64,000 bases of DNA from DATLGB01 sp963740765 (GCA_963740765.1 CAVUFN010000012.1:62001-126000), one strand, 5' to 3'; positions 38,688 to 47,931 are shown, counted from the first letter of the stretch. Translations and numbers: made by a program. Notes: generated by a model not told the origin, from the sequence alone.

Positions 38688-40991
38688 TCAGCGCTTCTTC
38701 GAGACGCAGGGGTGGTAGACGCGAGTGTCGACGAGCGTGCGGCCGCCGGCGTAGCGCATCCTGAGCTTGACGACCGTGCGGCCACGGCCGCGGCCCTTGA
38801 GCGAGATGCGCGTGTGCGTCTTGCCCCGTCGGAGCGTGGCGACGCGCTTGCCCGCCACCGTCACGACGGTGCGCTGCAAGCCGCGCCGCAGCTTCCGGCG
38901 GACGTGGACGCGGAACGCCCGGCGGCTGGCGCAGCGGGCGACGTGCGACTTCGTCGCCGCCTTGTCGGCCTTGGCGGCGTCGGCCGTCACGAACAGCTGC
39001 TTGGCCACGGACGGGACCAGCGACCCGTCGGCCGCCTTGCCGTTCGCGAACAGCATGTACGGGCCAGGGGGCGCGACGTTGCCGTCGGGCGGCGAGGCCA
39101 CCGTGACGGTCCCCTTGCCGCGGCCCACGACCTTGAGCATCACCGTGCGCTGGTCGGCGTCGACGATGTGGGTGATCGCCGAGTTGCGCACGAGCGCAAC
39201 CGACTCGATCTTCGCGGGATCGTCCACCGGGATCTCGAACGTGCGGGCGTAGCCCATCAGGTCAGGCGTCTTGGCGAGGCGGATGACCGGACGCGACCCC
39301 TTGAACAGGTACGGCGGCTTGAACACCTCGAACGAGGGGTCGCGGCCGTCGTGCGGGGCGAAGCCGCCCGGCAGGGTCGTGTTGTTCAGGTACAGCGTCG
39401 AGATCGTCGCGTGGCCGCCGACGAGGACCTCGCCGCTGGGCAGCAGGACCGCGGTGTTGTGATAGGTGCGCGGATTGTGCTGGGTCGCGATCGGCGTCCA
39501 CTTGCCCGTGGCCGGGTCGAAGAGCTCGGACTGCTGGATCGGCAGCTCGGTGCCGGGGCCGACGACCTCGTCGACGTTGGCGCCCGAGAACACGACGACC
39601 TGACCCGTTGGCAACTGGATGTTCTGTCCGAACCAGCGCGCCTGGTTGAGCGGGCTGGTCGCCTTCTGAGAGACCGTTTCCTTGCCGCCGGCCGTGTCGA
39701 TCGTCGTGATCGACGACTGGTCGGTGGCGACGTAGGAGCCGGGTGACGGCGGGCCGAAGACGCCGCCCGCGGTGAGGAAGCTCGCCTTCGTGTACGAGCC
39801 GTCGGCCTCGGGGGTCAGCGGCAGCATCGTCGAGGACGTCGAGCCGCGGAAGCCGGGCGCCAGCGGGGTGGCGGTGTTCCCGACGCCGAGCTGGGTCCAC
39901 GTGCTCGTCTTGGGATCCAGTGTGGCGAGGAACTCCCAGTTGGCCTCGCCGACGGACTGGCCGAAGGGGTTGAACGACTGCCCGTCGGCGTTGAAGAACG
40001 CGTGGCCGTTGGGCAGCAGGTGCATGCGCGGGTACAGCGGCAGGTCGTAGTCCGCGCTCGCCGGAAGGACGGTCCACTTGCCCGTCGCGGGGTCGTACTT
40101 CTCGACCGCCTTGACGTTGGTCCCCGAATCCTGCGGGTGGTCGGGGTAGACGGGCTTGAGCAGCTTGCCGACGCCGGAGAAGTCCAGGTACGTGCCGTCT
40201 CCCTGCTCGAGCAGCGTCGGGTACCAGCGCCGGCTGCCCGTGTCGCCCGTCTGCGTGAAGCTGTTGGACTCGGGGTCGTAGATCCGCGTGGCCTTGAGGC
40301 CGGTCAGCTCGACCGCGCCGAAGGGGATGCCGTCGACACCCGGGTCCAGCGAGTAGTCGGTGCCGCCCTGGACGAGGATGCGCCCGTCGGGCAGGAACGA
40401 CTGGTGGGAGCCGAACAGCGCACCGTCGTTGTAGGTCTCGGTCGTCTGCCCGCCGGGGATCAGCGGCTCGCCGGGGTCACCCTGTGGGTTGGCGCCGCCG
40501 TCGAAGGGCTTGGTGGGCGCCCAGGAGAAATGGGCGTTGTCCTTGCCGAGGTCGAGCCTTCGCGCCGCGTCGTTGGTGAAGGTCTTGCCGCCCTCCGTGA
40601 CGATGGAGAAGCGGTTGTTCTCCGTTCCCTCGAGGGCGTCCCAGTACACGATCTTGCCGTTGGGCAGAGCGGCGAGCGTGCCGGCGGCGGGTTTGCAGAT
40701 GAGCCCCTCGCCGATGTTGGTGTTGGGCGGATTGCCCTTGACGCACTTCTCGTCCGTCGTCTGGCCGTTGACGGTCGGCTCCGCGCGCGGTGCGCTGAAC
40801 TCGCCGTTGGCCGCCGCGCCTCCCGGCGTCTCGATGATCTCCGGCGCCAGCAGTTTGACCCTCACGAGGTCGGAGGCGGTCTCGATCTGATCCAGCCGGA
40901 GGCCGTTGGGCGCGTGTGCGCTCGCACCCACGGGCACCGCGAGGCACCCTGTCGCCACTGCCACTCCCAGCACACCGCGTGCGCGCTTCAT
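38688..40991 (-). CDS. Secreted galactose-oxidase/glyoxal-oxidase-like protein with basic C-terminus
   Basis: A 767-residue exported protein: signal peptide about 1-25, a seven-bladed Kelch-like propeller (about 60-540) and a galactose-oxidase C-terminal (DUF1929) domain (about 548-670). Copper-site candidates are retained: Tyr257 in SRRWYPTLL, the Tyr510-His511 pair in PRTYHNTAVLLPSG, and His608 in ITHIVDADQR. The Cys that normally crosslinks to the radical Tyr (F-C-x-G-H/S in relatives) aligns with Gly194 in ALFGSHQSFLPDG, so the thioether cofactor probably cannot form. The last ~90 residues are strongly basic (HVRRKLRRGLQRTVVTVAGK). A clear SD (GGGAG) precedes the ATG. Convergent with the GGDEF-EAL gene. 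Confidence 0.82.
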   Translation of the reverse strand: MKRARGVLGVAVATGCLAVPVGASAHAPNGLRLDQIETASDLVRVKLLAPEIIETPGGAAANGEFSAPRAEPTVNGQTTDEKCVKGNPPNTNIGEGLICKPAAGTLAALPNGKIVYWDALEGTENNRFSIVTEGGKTFTNDAARRLDLGKDNAHFSWAPTKPFDGGANPQGDPGEPLIPGGQTTETYNDGALFGSHQSFLPDGRILVQGGTDYSLDPGVDGIPFGAVELTGLKATRIYDPESNSFTQTGDTGSRRWYPTLLEQGDGTYLDFSGVGKLLKPVYPDHPQDSGTNVKAVEKYDPATGKWTVLPASADYDLPLYPRMHLLPNGHAFFNADGQSFNPFGQSVGEANWEFLATLDPKTSTWTQLGVGNTATPLAPGFRGSTSSTMLPLTPEADGSYTKASFLTAGGVFGPPSPGSYVATDQSSITTIDTAGGKETVSQKATSPLNQARWFGQNIQLPTGQVVVFSGANVDEVVGPGTELPIQQSELFDPATGKWTPIATQHNPRTYHNTAVLLPSGEVLVGGHATISTLYLNNTTLPGGFAPHDGRDPSFEVFKPPYLFKGSRPVIRLAKTPDLMGYARTFEIPVDDPAKIESVALVRNSAITHIVDADQRTVMLKVVGRGKGTVTVASPPDGNVAPPGPYMLFANGKAADGSLVPSVAKQLFVTADAAKADKAATKSHVARCASRRAFRVHVRRKLRRGLQRTVVTVAGKRVATLRRGKTHTRISLKGRGRGRTVVKLRMRYAGGRTLVDTRVYHPCVSKKR

Positions 40992-41021
40992 GTCACTCCC
41001 GCCCCTGTTGTTGACCCGCCT

Positions 41022-41038
41022 GCTGACACCGAGTCAGC
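41022..41038. repeat. Inverted repeat in a divergent promoter region
   Basis: GCTGAC-N5-GTCAGC lies 31 nt upstream of the galactose-oxidase-like start in the 129-bp divergent gap; an operator or a leader hairpin. Nothing else obvious lies in the gap apart from TAGGGT (41106-41111), 9 nt before GTG 41121. Confidence 0.35.
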
Positions 41039-41120
41039 GTGTCTTCTGGCGGTGCTACCCGCCGCTCGGATCACCGGAACGTTGGTATGCGGACCCCCGC
41101 GCACATAGGGTTCGCTGACC

Positions 41121-43091
41121 GTGCGCCAACTCGCCGCCGCCCAGGACCGTCAGCGCAGTCCGTTCCCGCCCATCGCGGACTACGGCTTCCTGAGCGATTG
41201 CGAGGCCAGCGCGCTGATCGCGCCCAGCGGCAACGTCGAGTGGATGTGCCTGCCGCGGATGGACTCCCCCAGCGTGTTCGGCGCCATCCTCGACCGCGAC
41301 GCCGGGCTCTTCCGCATCGGCCCTGCCGACGTCCGCGTCCCCGCCGCGCGGCGCTACCTGCCCGGGACGATGGTCCTGGAGACGAGCTGGGACACCAGCG
41401 GCGGCTGGGTGATCGTCCGCGACGTGCTGCTGATCGGGCCCTGGCACCACGACGGCGACCGGTCGGGCACGCATCGCCGGACGCCGACCGACTACGACGC
41501 CGACCACGTCCTGCTGCGCACGGTGCGCTGCGTCAACGGCGAGGTCCAGATCACGCTCGACTGCGAGCCGGCCTTCGACTACGGGCGCCAGCGCGAGCGC
41601 TGGGAGTACGGCAGCGACGGCTACCACGAGGCGAAGATCAAGCACGAGGACCTCGAGCTGCGTCTCGTCAGCGACCTCAACCTCGGGCTGGAGGGGCCGC
41701 GGGCGACCGCGCGCCACATGATGAAGGAGGGCGAGCAGCTGTTCTGCGCGCTGGCGTGGAGCGAGCACGACCCGCCGCGCGAGTTCGGCGACGCCTACGA
41801 GCGGCTGCAGTGGACGGCCCACCACTGGCAGCACTGGCTGGCGCGCGGCCAGTTCCCCGACCATCCCTGGCGCAACTACCTGCAGCGCTCGGCGCTCACG
41901 CTCAAGGGGCTCACCTACGCCCCGACGGGTGCGATCCTGGCCGCGGCGACGACCTCCCTGCCCGAGACGCCGCAGGGCGAGCGCAACTGGGACTACCGCT
42001 ACACGTGGATCCGCGACGCGACCTTCGCGCTGTGGGGGATGTACACGCTCGGCTTCGACTGGGAGGCCAACGACTTCTTCTACTTCGTCGCCGACTGCGC
42101 GGAGCAGGCCAAGGGCCGGCTGCAGATCATGTACGGCATCGACGGGCGCTCCGAGCTGACCGAGGAGACGCTCGACCACCTCAACGGCTACGAGGGCGCG
42201 CGGCCGGTGCGCATCGGCAACGGTGCGTACGACCAGGACCAGCACGACGTCTGGGGCGCCGTGCTGGACTCGATCTACCTGCACACCAAGTCGCGCGATT
42301 CGCTGCCCGAGCGGCTGTGGCCGATCCTCAAGCAGCAGGTCGAGATGGCCATCGAGAACTGGAAGGACCCCGACCGCGGGATCTGGGAGGTCCGCGGCGA
42401 GCCGCAGCATTTCACCTCCTCCAAGCTCATGTGCTGGGTCGCCCTGGACCGCGGCGCGCGGCTGGCCGAGCTGCGCGAGGACTGGGATCGCGCGGCGGAG
42501 TGGCAGAAGGTGGCCGACGAGATCCAGGACGACATCTGCGAGAACGCGCTCGACGACCGCGGCGTGTTCACCCAGCACTACGGCACGGACGCGCTCGACG
42601 CGTCGGTGCTGCTGATGCCGCTGGTGCGCTTCCTGCCGCCGACCGACGAGCGCATCCGCGCGACGGTGCTGGCGATCGCCGACGAGCTGTCCGAGGATGG
42701 CATGGTCGTCCGCTACCGCACGGGTGAGACCGACGACGGACTGCACGGCGAGGAGGGCACCTTCACGATCTGCTCGTTCTGGCTCGTGTCGGCGCTCTGC
42801 GAGATCGGCGAGGTCGTGCGGGCCCGGGAGCTGTGCGAGCGGCTGCTGTCCTACGCGTCCGACCTCGGCCTCTACGCCGAGGAGATCGACCCGCGCTCGG
42901 GCCGCCACCTCGGCAACTTCCCCCAGGCGTTCACGCACCTGGCCTTGATCAACGCGGTGATGCACGTGATCCACGCCGACGAGGCGCTCGAGGGCACGCA
43001 GCCGCTGACCTTCGGCCGGGGGCTCGCGCGAGGGCGTCCCCAGGGCATGGGAGTATTGGCCGACAACTCTGAACAAGGGGGAGACGCATGA
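41121..43091 (+). CDS. Glycoside hydrolase family 15 protein (trehalase/glucoamylase)
   Basis: A 656-residue GH15 enzyme. The N-terminal part (about 18-250) has PPIADYGFLSDCEASALIAP and VEWMCLPRMDSPSVF, typical of actinobacterial members; the (alpha/alpha)6 barrel follows with NWDYRYTWIRDATFALWGMY, and a catalytic Glu candidate in HGEEGTFTICSFWLVSALCE. Relatives in mycobacteria are trehalases that split trehalose to glucose; glucoamylase activity is the alternative. No signal peptide, so cytoplasmic, which fits turnover of internal trehalose. GTG 41121 has TAGGGT 9 nt upstream. The stop overlaps the DUF2510 gene by 4 nt. Confidence 0.88.
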   Translation: MRQLAAAQDRQRSPFPPIADYGFLSDCEASALIAPSGNVEWMCLPRMDSPSVFGAILDRDAGLFRIGPADVRVPAARRYLPGTMVLETSWDTSGGWVIVRDVLLIGPWHHDGDRSGTHRRTPTDYDADHVLLRTVRCVNGEVQITLDCEPAFDYGRQRERWEYGSDGYHEAKIKHEDLELRLVSDLNLGLEGPRATARHMMKEGEQLFCALAWSEHDPPREFGDAYERLQWTAHHWQHWLARGQFPDHPWRNYLQRSALTLKGLTYAPTGAILAAATTSLPETPQGERNWDYRYTWIRDATFALWGMYTLGFDWEANDFFYFVADCAEQAKGRLQIMYGIDGRSELTEETLDHLNGYEGARPVRIGNGAYDQDQHDVWGAVLDSIYLHTKSRDSLPERLWPILKQQVEMAIENWKDPDRGIWEVRGEPQHFTSSKLMCWVALDRGARLAELREDWDRAAEWQKVADEIQDDICENALDDRGVFTQHYGTDALDASVLLMPLVRFLPPTDERIRATVLAIADELSEDGMVVRYRTGETDDGLHGEEGTFTICSFWLVSALCEIGEVVRARELCERLLSYASDLGLYAEEIDPRSGRHLGNFPQAFTHLALINAVMHVIHADEALEGTQPLTFGRGLARGRPQGMGVLADNSEQGGDA

Positions 43092-44194
43092 GCGAGACGG
43101 ACATTCCGGCGGGCTGGCAGCCCGATCCGCGCGGTCGCCACGAGTACCGCTACTGGGACGGGACGCAGTGGACCGACCACGTGTCCGACAAGGGCGAGGT
43201 CTCGCAGGACCCCGTCGCCGACGTGGGCGGCTCGGCCGAGCCGGCGGCGAGCGCCGGAGCGGCGTCCGAGCCGGCGACCGAGGTGCAGCCGGAGTCCGCT
43301 CCCGAGCCGGTCGCCGCGAGCGAGCCGGTCGCCGCGGGCGAGCCGGACCCCGCGCCCGAGCCCGTCGCCGCCACGCCAACGCCAGGCCCCGAGCCCACCC
43401 CCGCCTCCAGCGCGTCACCGCCCGGCGGGCCGACCGAGCCGGCGACGAACACGACGAGCGCGCGCGCGGCCGCCGACGAGCTCATCAGCGGCAAGTCCGA
43501 CGGAGTCGCGACGATCCTCAGCGTCATCGCCCCGGGCTCCGGCCACTTCTACCTGGGCGCGTCCAACGCGGTCCCGGTCGGCGTCGGGCTGCTCGGCGCC
43601 ACGCTGCTGGGCGTCGTCCTCGCCTACTTCAGCTTCCTGCTCTTCATCATCGGCCTGGTGATCATCGTCGGCGCCGCGGGCTTCGCGCTGGTCGACCTGC
43701 GCGGCGGCGTGGAGGCGGTGCAGAACGTGAGCGTGCCGGCCAACATCGGAGGCATCCTGCTGCTGGTGGCGGGCGTGCTGATGCTCGTCGGGCTCTTCCT
43801 GCCCTTCTACCACATCAAGGTGGACGCGGGCCAGCTCGGATCCATCGGCGGCAACGTCAGCGCGTGGGACGCGTTCGAGATCCTCCGGCTGATCTGGCTG
43901 ATCGTCGCCGTCGCCGCGATCGTGGCCGGCGCCGCGTCGCTCGGGCTCGGCCCGGTGACGGCGGCCGAGCTGCCGACGTCGCTGCCGCAGATCGTCGCCA
44001 TCGGCGGCGCGGTCGCCGCGGTCCTGGTCCTCTTCCGCATGTTCGTGGACGGCGCCGGGCTCCCGGACACCGGCGGCACGAACGTCGACCTCAGCGTCGG
44101 CCGCGCCTTCGGCGCGTTCATCCTGCTCGACGCCGGCCTGATCATCGTGCTGTCGAACCTCGGCCTGCTGCGGTCACTTAGACAGAACCGCTAG
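43088..44194 (+). CDS. DUF2510-domain multispanning membrane protein
   Basis: A 368-residue actinobacterial-style protein. The N-terminus holds a DUF2510 domain (GWQPDPRGRHEYRYWDGTQW, W-x-D-G-x-x-W pattern), followed by a long Pro/Glu/Ala linker (about 40-130) and five or six membrane helices to the C-terminus. Function unknown; DUF2510 is an actinobacterial module often attached to membrane proteins. A strong Shine-Dalgarno AAGGGGGAG precedes the ATG, which overlaps the GH15 stop, so it is coupled to trehalose metabolism by position. Its 3' end overlaps the convergent glycosyltransferase-like gene by 21 nt. Confidence 0.75.
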   Translation: MSETDIPAGWQPDPRGRHEYRYWDGTQWTDHVSDKGEVSQDPVADVGGSAEPAASAGAASEPATEVQPESAPEPVAASEPVAAGEPDPAPEPVAATPTPGPEPTPASSASPPGGPTEPATNTTSARAAADELISGKSDGVATILSVIAPGSGHFYLGASNAVPVGVGLLGATLLGVVLAYFSFLLFIIGLVIIVGAAGFALVDLRGGVEAVQNVSVPANIGGILLLVAGVLMLVGLFLPFYHIKVDAGQLGSIGGNVSAWDAFEILRLIWLIVAVAAIVAGAASLGLGPVTAAELPTSLPQIVAIGGAVAAVLVLFRMFVDGAGLPDTGGTNVDLSVGRAFGAFILLDAGLIIVLSNLGLLRSLRQNR

Positions 44195-46018
44195 GCGGTC
44201 CGACGCCGCCACGACCCTGAATCCCGCCGCCTGCGCCCACGCTTCCTCGGGCGCGGGCGTGGCGGTCGGGACGAAGCCGCGGCCGACGACGAGCACGTCG
44301 GCGTCTTGCAGGCGCGCGACGAAACGGGCCGGGTCGCGCTCGTGGCGCAGCATGTGGTCCACGAACGGCCCGGCGTAGAAGACCTCGTTGCCCAGCCGCG
44401 GGCCGAAGGCGGGCAGGGTCGGCGCGATGCCGGGCACGCTCCAGTCGCCGGCGAGCGCGATCGTCCTGTCGGCGGAGGCGTTGGCCTCGAGCCAGGCGAT
44501 CGCGGGCTCGCCGGTGCCGTAGGGGCTGGGGGTGCGGATGGCGTTGGCTCCGATGAGGGCTGCTGCGGCCGCCAGGGCCGCCGTCGTTCGCGGCCTTCGC
44601 GTGAACAGTGCCAACGTCGCCGTCAGTGCCAGCGCTGCCAGCACGACGTCGCTCAAGGGGAGGATCGGTTCGTAGGTCGCTGACACTCCCTGGATGACGG
44701 CTGCGCCGGCGACGATGAGCACTGCGCGGGGCGCCGTCGCCAGGGTCATCGCCGCCAGGGCGAGCCCGGGCAGCGCGTAGCGCATCGACGAGGCGGCGGC
44801 GACGGGATTGCCGGGCGGGCCGAGCGCCGAGTACGGCGTGAGCGCGTACGCCGCGAGCGCGGCCAGCGCCATCACCGCCACCGCCCGCCGTGGCCCTCGC
44901 CGCCGCAGCGCGAGCAGCGGCACCACGGCGAGCAGGATGCCCGGGGCGGCCAGCAGGTCGCGGAACTGCGGCCACAGGACGACCCGCCAGATCGTCGGGT
45001 CGGTGGCGTAGTCGAACAGCGACGAGCCCGCCGTCTCGCGGTAGATGTCGCGCGGCGCGTTGAGGCCGAGAAAGGGCTGCGGGAACAGCGGGTTGCCGGC
45101 GAGGACCCAGTTGCGCAGCATCCAGATGCCGCCCACCGCGAGCGCGATCACCGCCATGCGGACGACCAGGCGCAGCGCCGGGCGGCGCGCGACGAGCCAG
45201 ATCAGCGCCAGCGGCGGAAGGACGGTGAGCGCGTACCACTTCGTCCCCAGCGCCAGGCCGACCGCCACCGCCGCCACCCAGCGCTCCTCCGGGCGGTCGC
45301 GCAGCAGGATCACCACCGCGGCCAGCAGGAAGAACAGGAACTGCGGGTCCGTGTTGGCGCCGACCAGCGCGGTTCGCGCCAGCACCGGAGCGGCCGCCAG
45401 CACGGCCGCGCCCAGCAGCGCCGCCGCGTGCGGCGCCCCGAGCTCGCGCGCCCCGGCGTAGACCAGCGCGCACGCCCCCGCCGCGAACGGGACGGCGACC
45501 AGCCGGGCCAGGAACGTCGAGTCGAACGGCAGCGTCGTCGCCAGCAGCAGCACGTTGCCGTGCGACGGATAGGTCGCGTTGGAGTAGTCGGGGAAGAACT
45601 GGTCGAGCTGCCATAGCGACCCCGTCTGGATCCAGCGGGCCACCTGCGGCAGCTGGAACGACAGCGTGTCCACCGAGAACGACGGCTCCCCTGCGTGCGC
45701 GCCCAGGAACGCGACCACCCCCGCCGCCGGGACGACCGGCACCAGCCACGCCGGCCGGAACCGGTGAGAAGGCAGGGCCAGTCCCCTCCTCCCCCTCACC
45801 CGCAGCGCGGCGGCAAGGACCAGGGCTGTCGTGATCAGGACCGTCCCCCGGCTGAGGATGCCGAGGGTCAGCGGGACGAGGTGCTCCAGGATCAGGACAG
45901 CGCTGAACAGCACGCTCCAGGCCGGCCACGAGCGGGCCAGGACCCGCGCTGCGTAGGCCGCGGTGCCGAGCGTGACGGCGAGCATCAGCGCCCCGCTCAG
46001 GAAGGCGCCAAGCGTCAC
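44174..46018 (-). CDS. Multispanning membrane glycosyltransferase-like (GT-C) protein
   Basis: A 614-residue protein with about 12 membrane helices in the first 500 residues and a soluble C-terminal domain. The first outer loop has the acidic SVDTLSFQLPQVARWIQTG and FFPDYSNATYPSHGNVL, resembling the catalytic loop of ArnT/PMT-type lipid-linked sugar transferases. ALGTKWYALTVLPPLAL is another family-like stretch. It likely transfers a sugar from a polyprenyl carrier outside the membrane; the acceptor is unknown. GTG 46018 has TAGGTT 7 nt upstream. It lies 10 nt after the SDR gene stop. Confidence 0.65.
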   Translation of the reverse strand: MTLGAFLSGALMLAVTLGTAAYAARVLARSWPAWSVLFSAVLILEHLVPLTLGILSRGTVLITTALVLAAALRVRGRRGLALPSHRFRPAWLVPVVPAAGVVAFLGAHAGEPSFSVDTLSFQLPQVARWIQTGSLWQLDQFFPDYSNATYPSHGNVLLLATTLPFDSTFLARLVAVPFAAGACALVYAGARELGAPHAAALLGAAVLAAAPVLARTALVGANTDPQFLFFLLAAVVILLRDRPEERWVAAVAVGLALGTKWYALTVLPPLALIWLVARRPALRLVVRMAVIALAVGGIWMLRNWVLAGNPLFPQPFLGLNAPRDIYRETAGSSLFDYATDPTIWRVVLWPQFRDLLAAPGILLAVVPLLALRRRGPRRAVAVMALAALAAYALTPYSALGPPGNPVAAASSMRYALPGLALAAMTLATAPRAVLIVAGAAVIQGVSATYEPILPLSDVVLAALALTATLALFTRRPRTTAALAAAAALIGANAIRTPSPYGTGEPAIAWLEANASADRTIALAGDWSVPGIAPTLPAFGPRLGNEVFYAGPFVDHMLRHERDPARFVARLQDADVLVVGRGFVPTATPAPEEAWAQAAGFRVVAASDRLAVLSK

Positions 46019-46025
46019 CCGTGAG

Positions 46026-46031
46026 AACCTA
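46026..46031 (-). promoter_or_regulatory. -10-like element TAGGTT, GT-C gene
   Basis: Minus-strand TAGGTT ends 7 nt before GTG 46018, partly inside the SDR gene 3' end. Confidence 0.4.
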
Positions 46032-47069
46032 CTCCTCCAGGTTCTCCTCCCAGTACTTCCACAGCACCGGCGCGTAGGTCTCCAGGCGCGGGACGGCGAT
46101 GCCCGATCCCTCGAGCGCCTTGCGCGTCAGCGTCGTGTCGAAGGTCGCGGTGAAGTCCGCGTAGGCGAGCGCGTTCTCGGGGATGCCGAGCTCGCCCAGG
46201 ATCAACCCGGCGCCCGGCACCTTGAGCGCGGCGCCCAGCGTCGAGCGCGGGAGGATCGGGCGGCGCAGCGGCGCGCCGGCGATCTTCGCAAAGGTGTTGA
46301 TGACGTCGACGGTCGGCTGCGGCTCGGGGTTGACGAGGTGGAAGGCGCGGCCGTCGAGCCCGGGCTCGTGGGCGATGTGCGCCATCGCGTCGGCGACGAA
46401 GTCGACCGGCACGACGTTGGTCGCGCCGAGGCGCGGGTACGGGATCGGCACGAACCCCGGCAGCTTCGCCGACAGCTTGATCGCCTTGAACAGGTAGTAC
46501 GGGCCGTCGATCTTGTCCATCTCGCCCGTCTGTGAGTGGCCGAGCACCATCGCCGGCCGGTACACGCGCCAGGGGACGTCGGACTCCTCGCGGGCGATGC
46601 GCTCGGACTCGAACTTCGTCCGGTGGTAGGGATGGTCGAGGTCTTGGCCCTCGTCGAACATGTCCTCGGTGAAGGTGCCGCGGTACAGCCCGGCGGCGGC
46701 CACCGACGAGGTGTGGTGCAGGTGGCCGACCTCGAGCGCGTTGGCGACCTCGACGGCGTGCCGCGTGCCGCCGTTGTTGAGCGTCTCGTTGCGCTCCTCG
46801 TCCGCGGTCATGTCGTAGATCGCGGCGAGATGGAACATGTGGTCGATCCGGCCCTTGTGCTCCTCGATCCACGCGGGGTCGATGCCCAGGCCGGGCTCGC
46901 CGAGGTCGCCCCGCACGGGCTTGAGCCGCTTGGAGCGGCCCAGACGCTTGGCCTTCTTCTCGGAACCCTCGCGCACGAGGATGTGGATGTCGCCCGTCCG
47001 GTCTTCGAGCAGCCGCTTCACCAGGAAGCGGCCGATGAAGCCGGTCGCGCCCGTCACCAGGTAGGTCAC
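46029..47069 (-). CDS. Extended SDR, fatty acyl-CoA/thioester reductase-like
   Basis: A 346-residue extended short-chain dehydrogenase. Cofactor loop YLVTGATGFIGRFLVKRL, then HLAAIYDMTADEE, HHTSSVAAAG, catalytic Tyr-Lys in HPYHRTKFESERIA, and VYRPAMVLG. This resembles the NAD_binding_4 reductase domain found in thioester reductases and mycobacterial fatty acyl reductases, here standing alone. Alternatively an NAD-sugar epimerase-like enzyme. GTG 47069 has TAGGAT 6 nt upstream. The FNT gene ends 9 nt upstream on the same strand. Confidence 0.75.
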   Translation of the reverse strand: MTYLVTGATGFIGRFLVKRLLEDRTGDIHILVREGSEKKAKRLGRSKRLKPVRGDLGEPGLGIDPAWIEEHKGRIDHMFHLAAIYDMTADEERNETLNNGGTRHAVEVANALEVGHLHHTSSVAAAGLYRGTFTEDMFDEGQDLDHPYHRTKFESERIAREESDVPWRVYRPAMVLGHSQTGEMDKIDGPYYLFKAIKLSAKLPGFVPIPYPRLGATNVVPVDFVADAMAHIAHEPGLDGRAFHLVNPEPQPTVDVINTFAKIAGAPLRRPILPRSTLGAALKVPGAGLILGELGIPENALAYADFTATFDTTLTRKALEGSGIAVPRLETYAPVLWKYWEENLEE

Positions 47070-47075
47070 GGCGCG

Positions 47076-47081
47076 ATCCTA
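47076..47081 (-). promoter_or_regulatory. -10-like element TAGGAT, SDR gene
   Basis: Minus-strand TAGGAT ends 6 nt before GTG 47069. Confidence 0.4.
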
Positions 47082-47879
47082 TTCCTCGGCGGGCACCTCC
47101 GCCTTCTCCCCGTAGAGGTAGTAGTACGCGCCGGACACGAAGATCGCGGCGCCGACGAGGTTCCCCAGGAAGGCGAAGATCCAGTTGTGGATCGCGTCGC
47201 CCCAGCCGATGCTCCCGGCGTCGGCGAAGATCGCTGCGGGCAGGAAGAACATGTTGGCGACGACATGGTCGAAGCCGATCGCCACGAAGCCGAGGATCGG
47301 GAAGAAGATGGCCATGATCTTGCCGCCGATGTCCTCGGCGCCGAGCGCCATCCAGACCGCGAGGCAGACGAGCCAGTTGCAGCCCAGGCCGCGCAGGAAG
47401 ATCTGCCAGGTCGTCTCCGTCTGACCCTTCAGCGTCGCGATCTCCTCCAGCCGGGCGGGCAGCGGGTCCTTGAGGACGACGCCGGTCTTGACGGCCAGGA
47501 AGTAGGCGACGAACAGCGAGCCGAGCAGGTTGCCGACGGCGACGATGCCGAAGTTGGCCGCGATCTTCCCCGGGGAGACCCGGCCCTTGAAGCCCGCCAG
47601 CGGGAGCAGGGCCATGTTGCCCGTCAGCAGCTCGGAGCCCGCCACCACGACGAGCACGAGGCCGAGCACGAAGACGAAGCCGGTGAAGAGCGTCGGCAGC
47701 GTCCCCCAGGTTTCCGGATCCAGGCCCGCCGAGACGGTGACGGCGAGCAGGCTCGCGAAGGCGATGTAGCTGCCGGCGAGGAACGCGCCGACGAGCATCT
47801 TGCCCGGCGGGAGCGCCGCCTTCTTCTGTCCGGCGGCGATGCCGGCGGTGGTGATGCCCTGCGGATCCTTGTCGGCCAT
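47079..47879 (-). CDS. Formate/nitrite transporter (FNT) family channel
   Basis: A 266-residue membrane channel with six helices. Conserved segments: GAFLAGSYIAFASLLAVTV, GSELLTGNMALLPLAGF, GNLLGSLFVAYFLA, LGCNWLVCLAVWMALGAEDI and GFDHVVANMFFLPAAIF, where the His is the central pore residue of FocA/NirC. It passes small monovalent anions (formate, nitrite, lactate or hydrosulfide). The ATG sits in the 3' arm of a long hairpin (47877-47914), so its translation may be controlled. Confidence 0.87.
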   Translation of the reverse strand: MADKDPQGITTAGIAAGQKKAALPPGKMLVGAFLAGSYIAFASLLAVTVSAGLDPETWGTLPTLFTGFVFVLGLVLVVVAGSELLTGNMALLPLAGFKGRVSPGKIAANFGIVAVGNLLGSLFVAYFLAVKTGVVLKDPLPARLEEIATLKGQTETTWQIFLRGLGCNWLVCLAVWMALGAEDIGGKIMAIFFPILGFVAIGFDHVVANMFFLPAAIFADAGSIGWGDAIHNWIFAFLGNLVGAAIFVSGAYYYLYGEKAEVPAEE

Positions 47880-47914
47880 GCCGGCGGCGCTTCCCTTCAG
47901 CGCCCGCCGGCATG
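47877..47914 (-). promoter_or_regulatory. Long hairpin occluding the FNT start codon
   Basis: On the minus strand CATGCCGGCGGGCGCT, loop GAAGGGA, AGCGCCGCCGGCATG: a near-perfect 15-bp stem with one bulge. The final ATG of the 3' arm is the FNT start, and the loop looks like a Shine-Dalgarno sequence. It may instead be a terminator for the upstream gene, which stops at 47932. Confidence 0.5.
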
Positions 47915-47931
47915 CCTGACGGATCGGTGGG

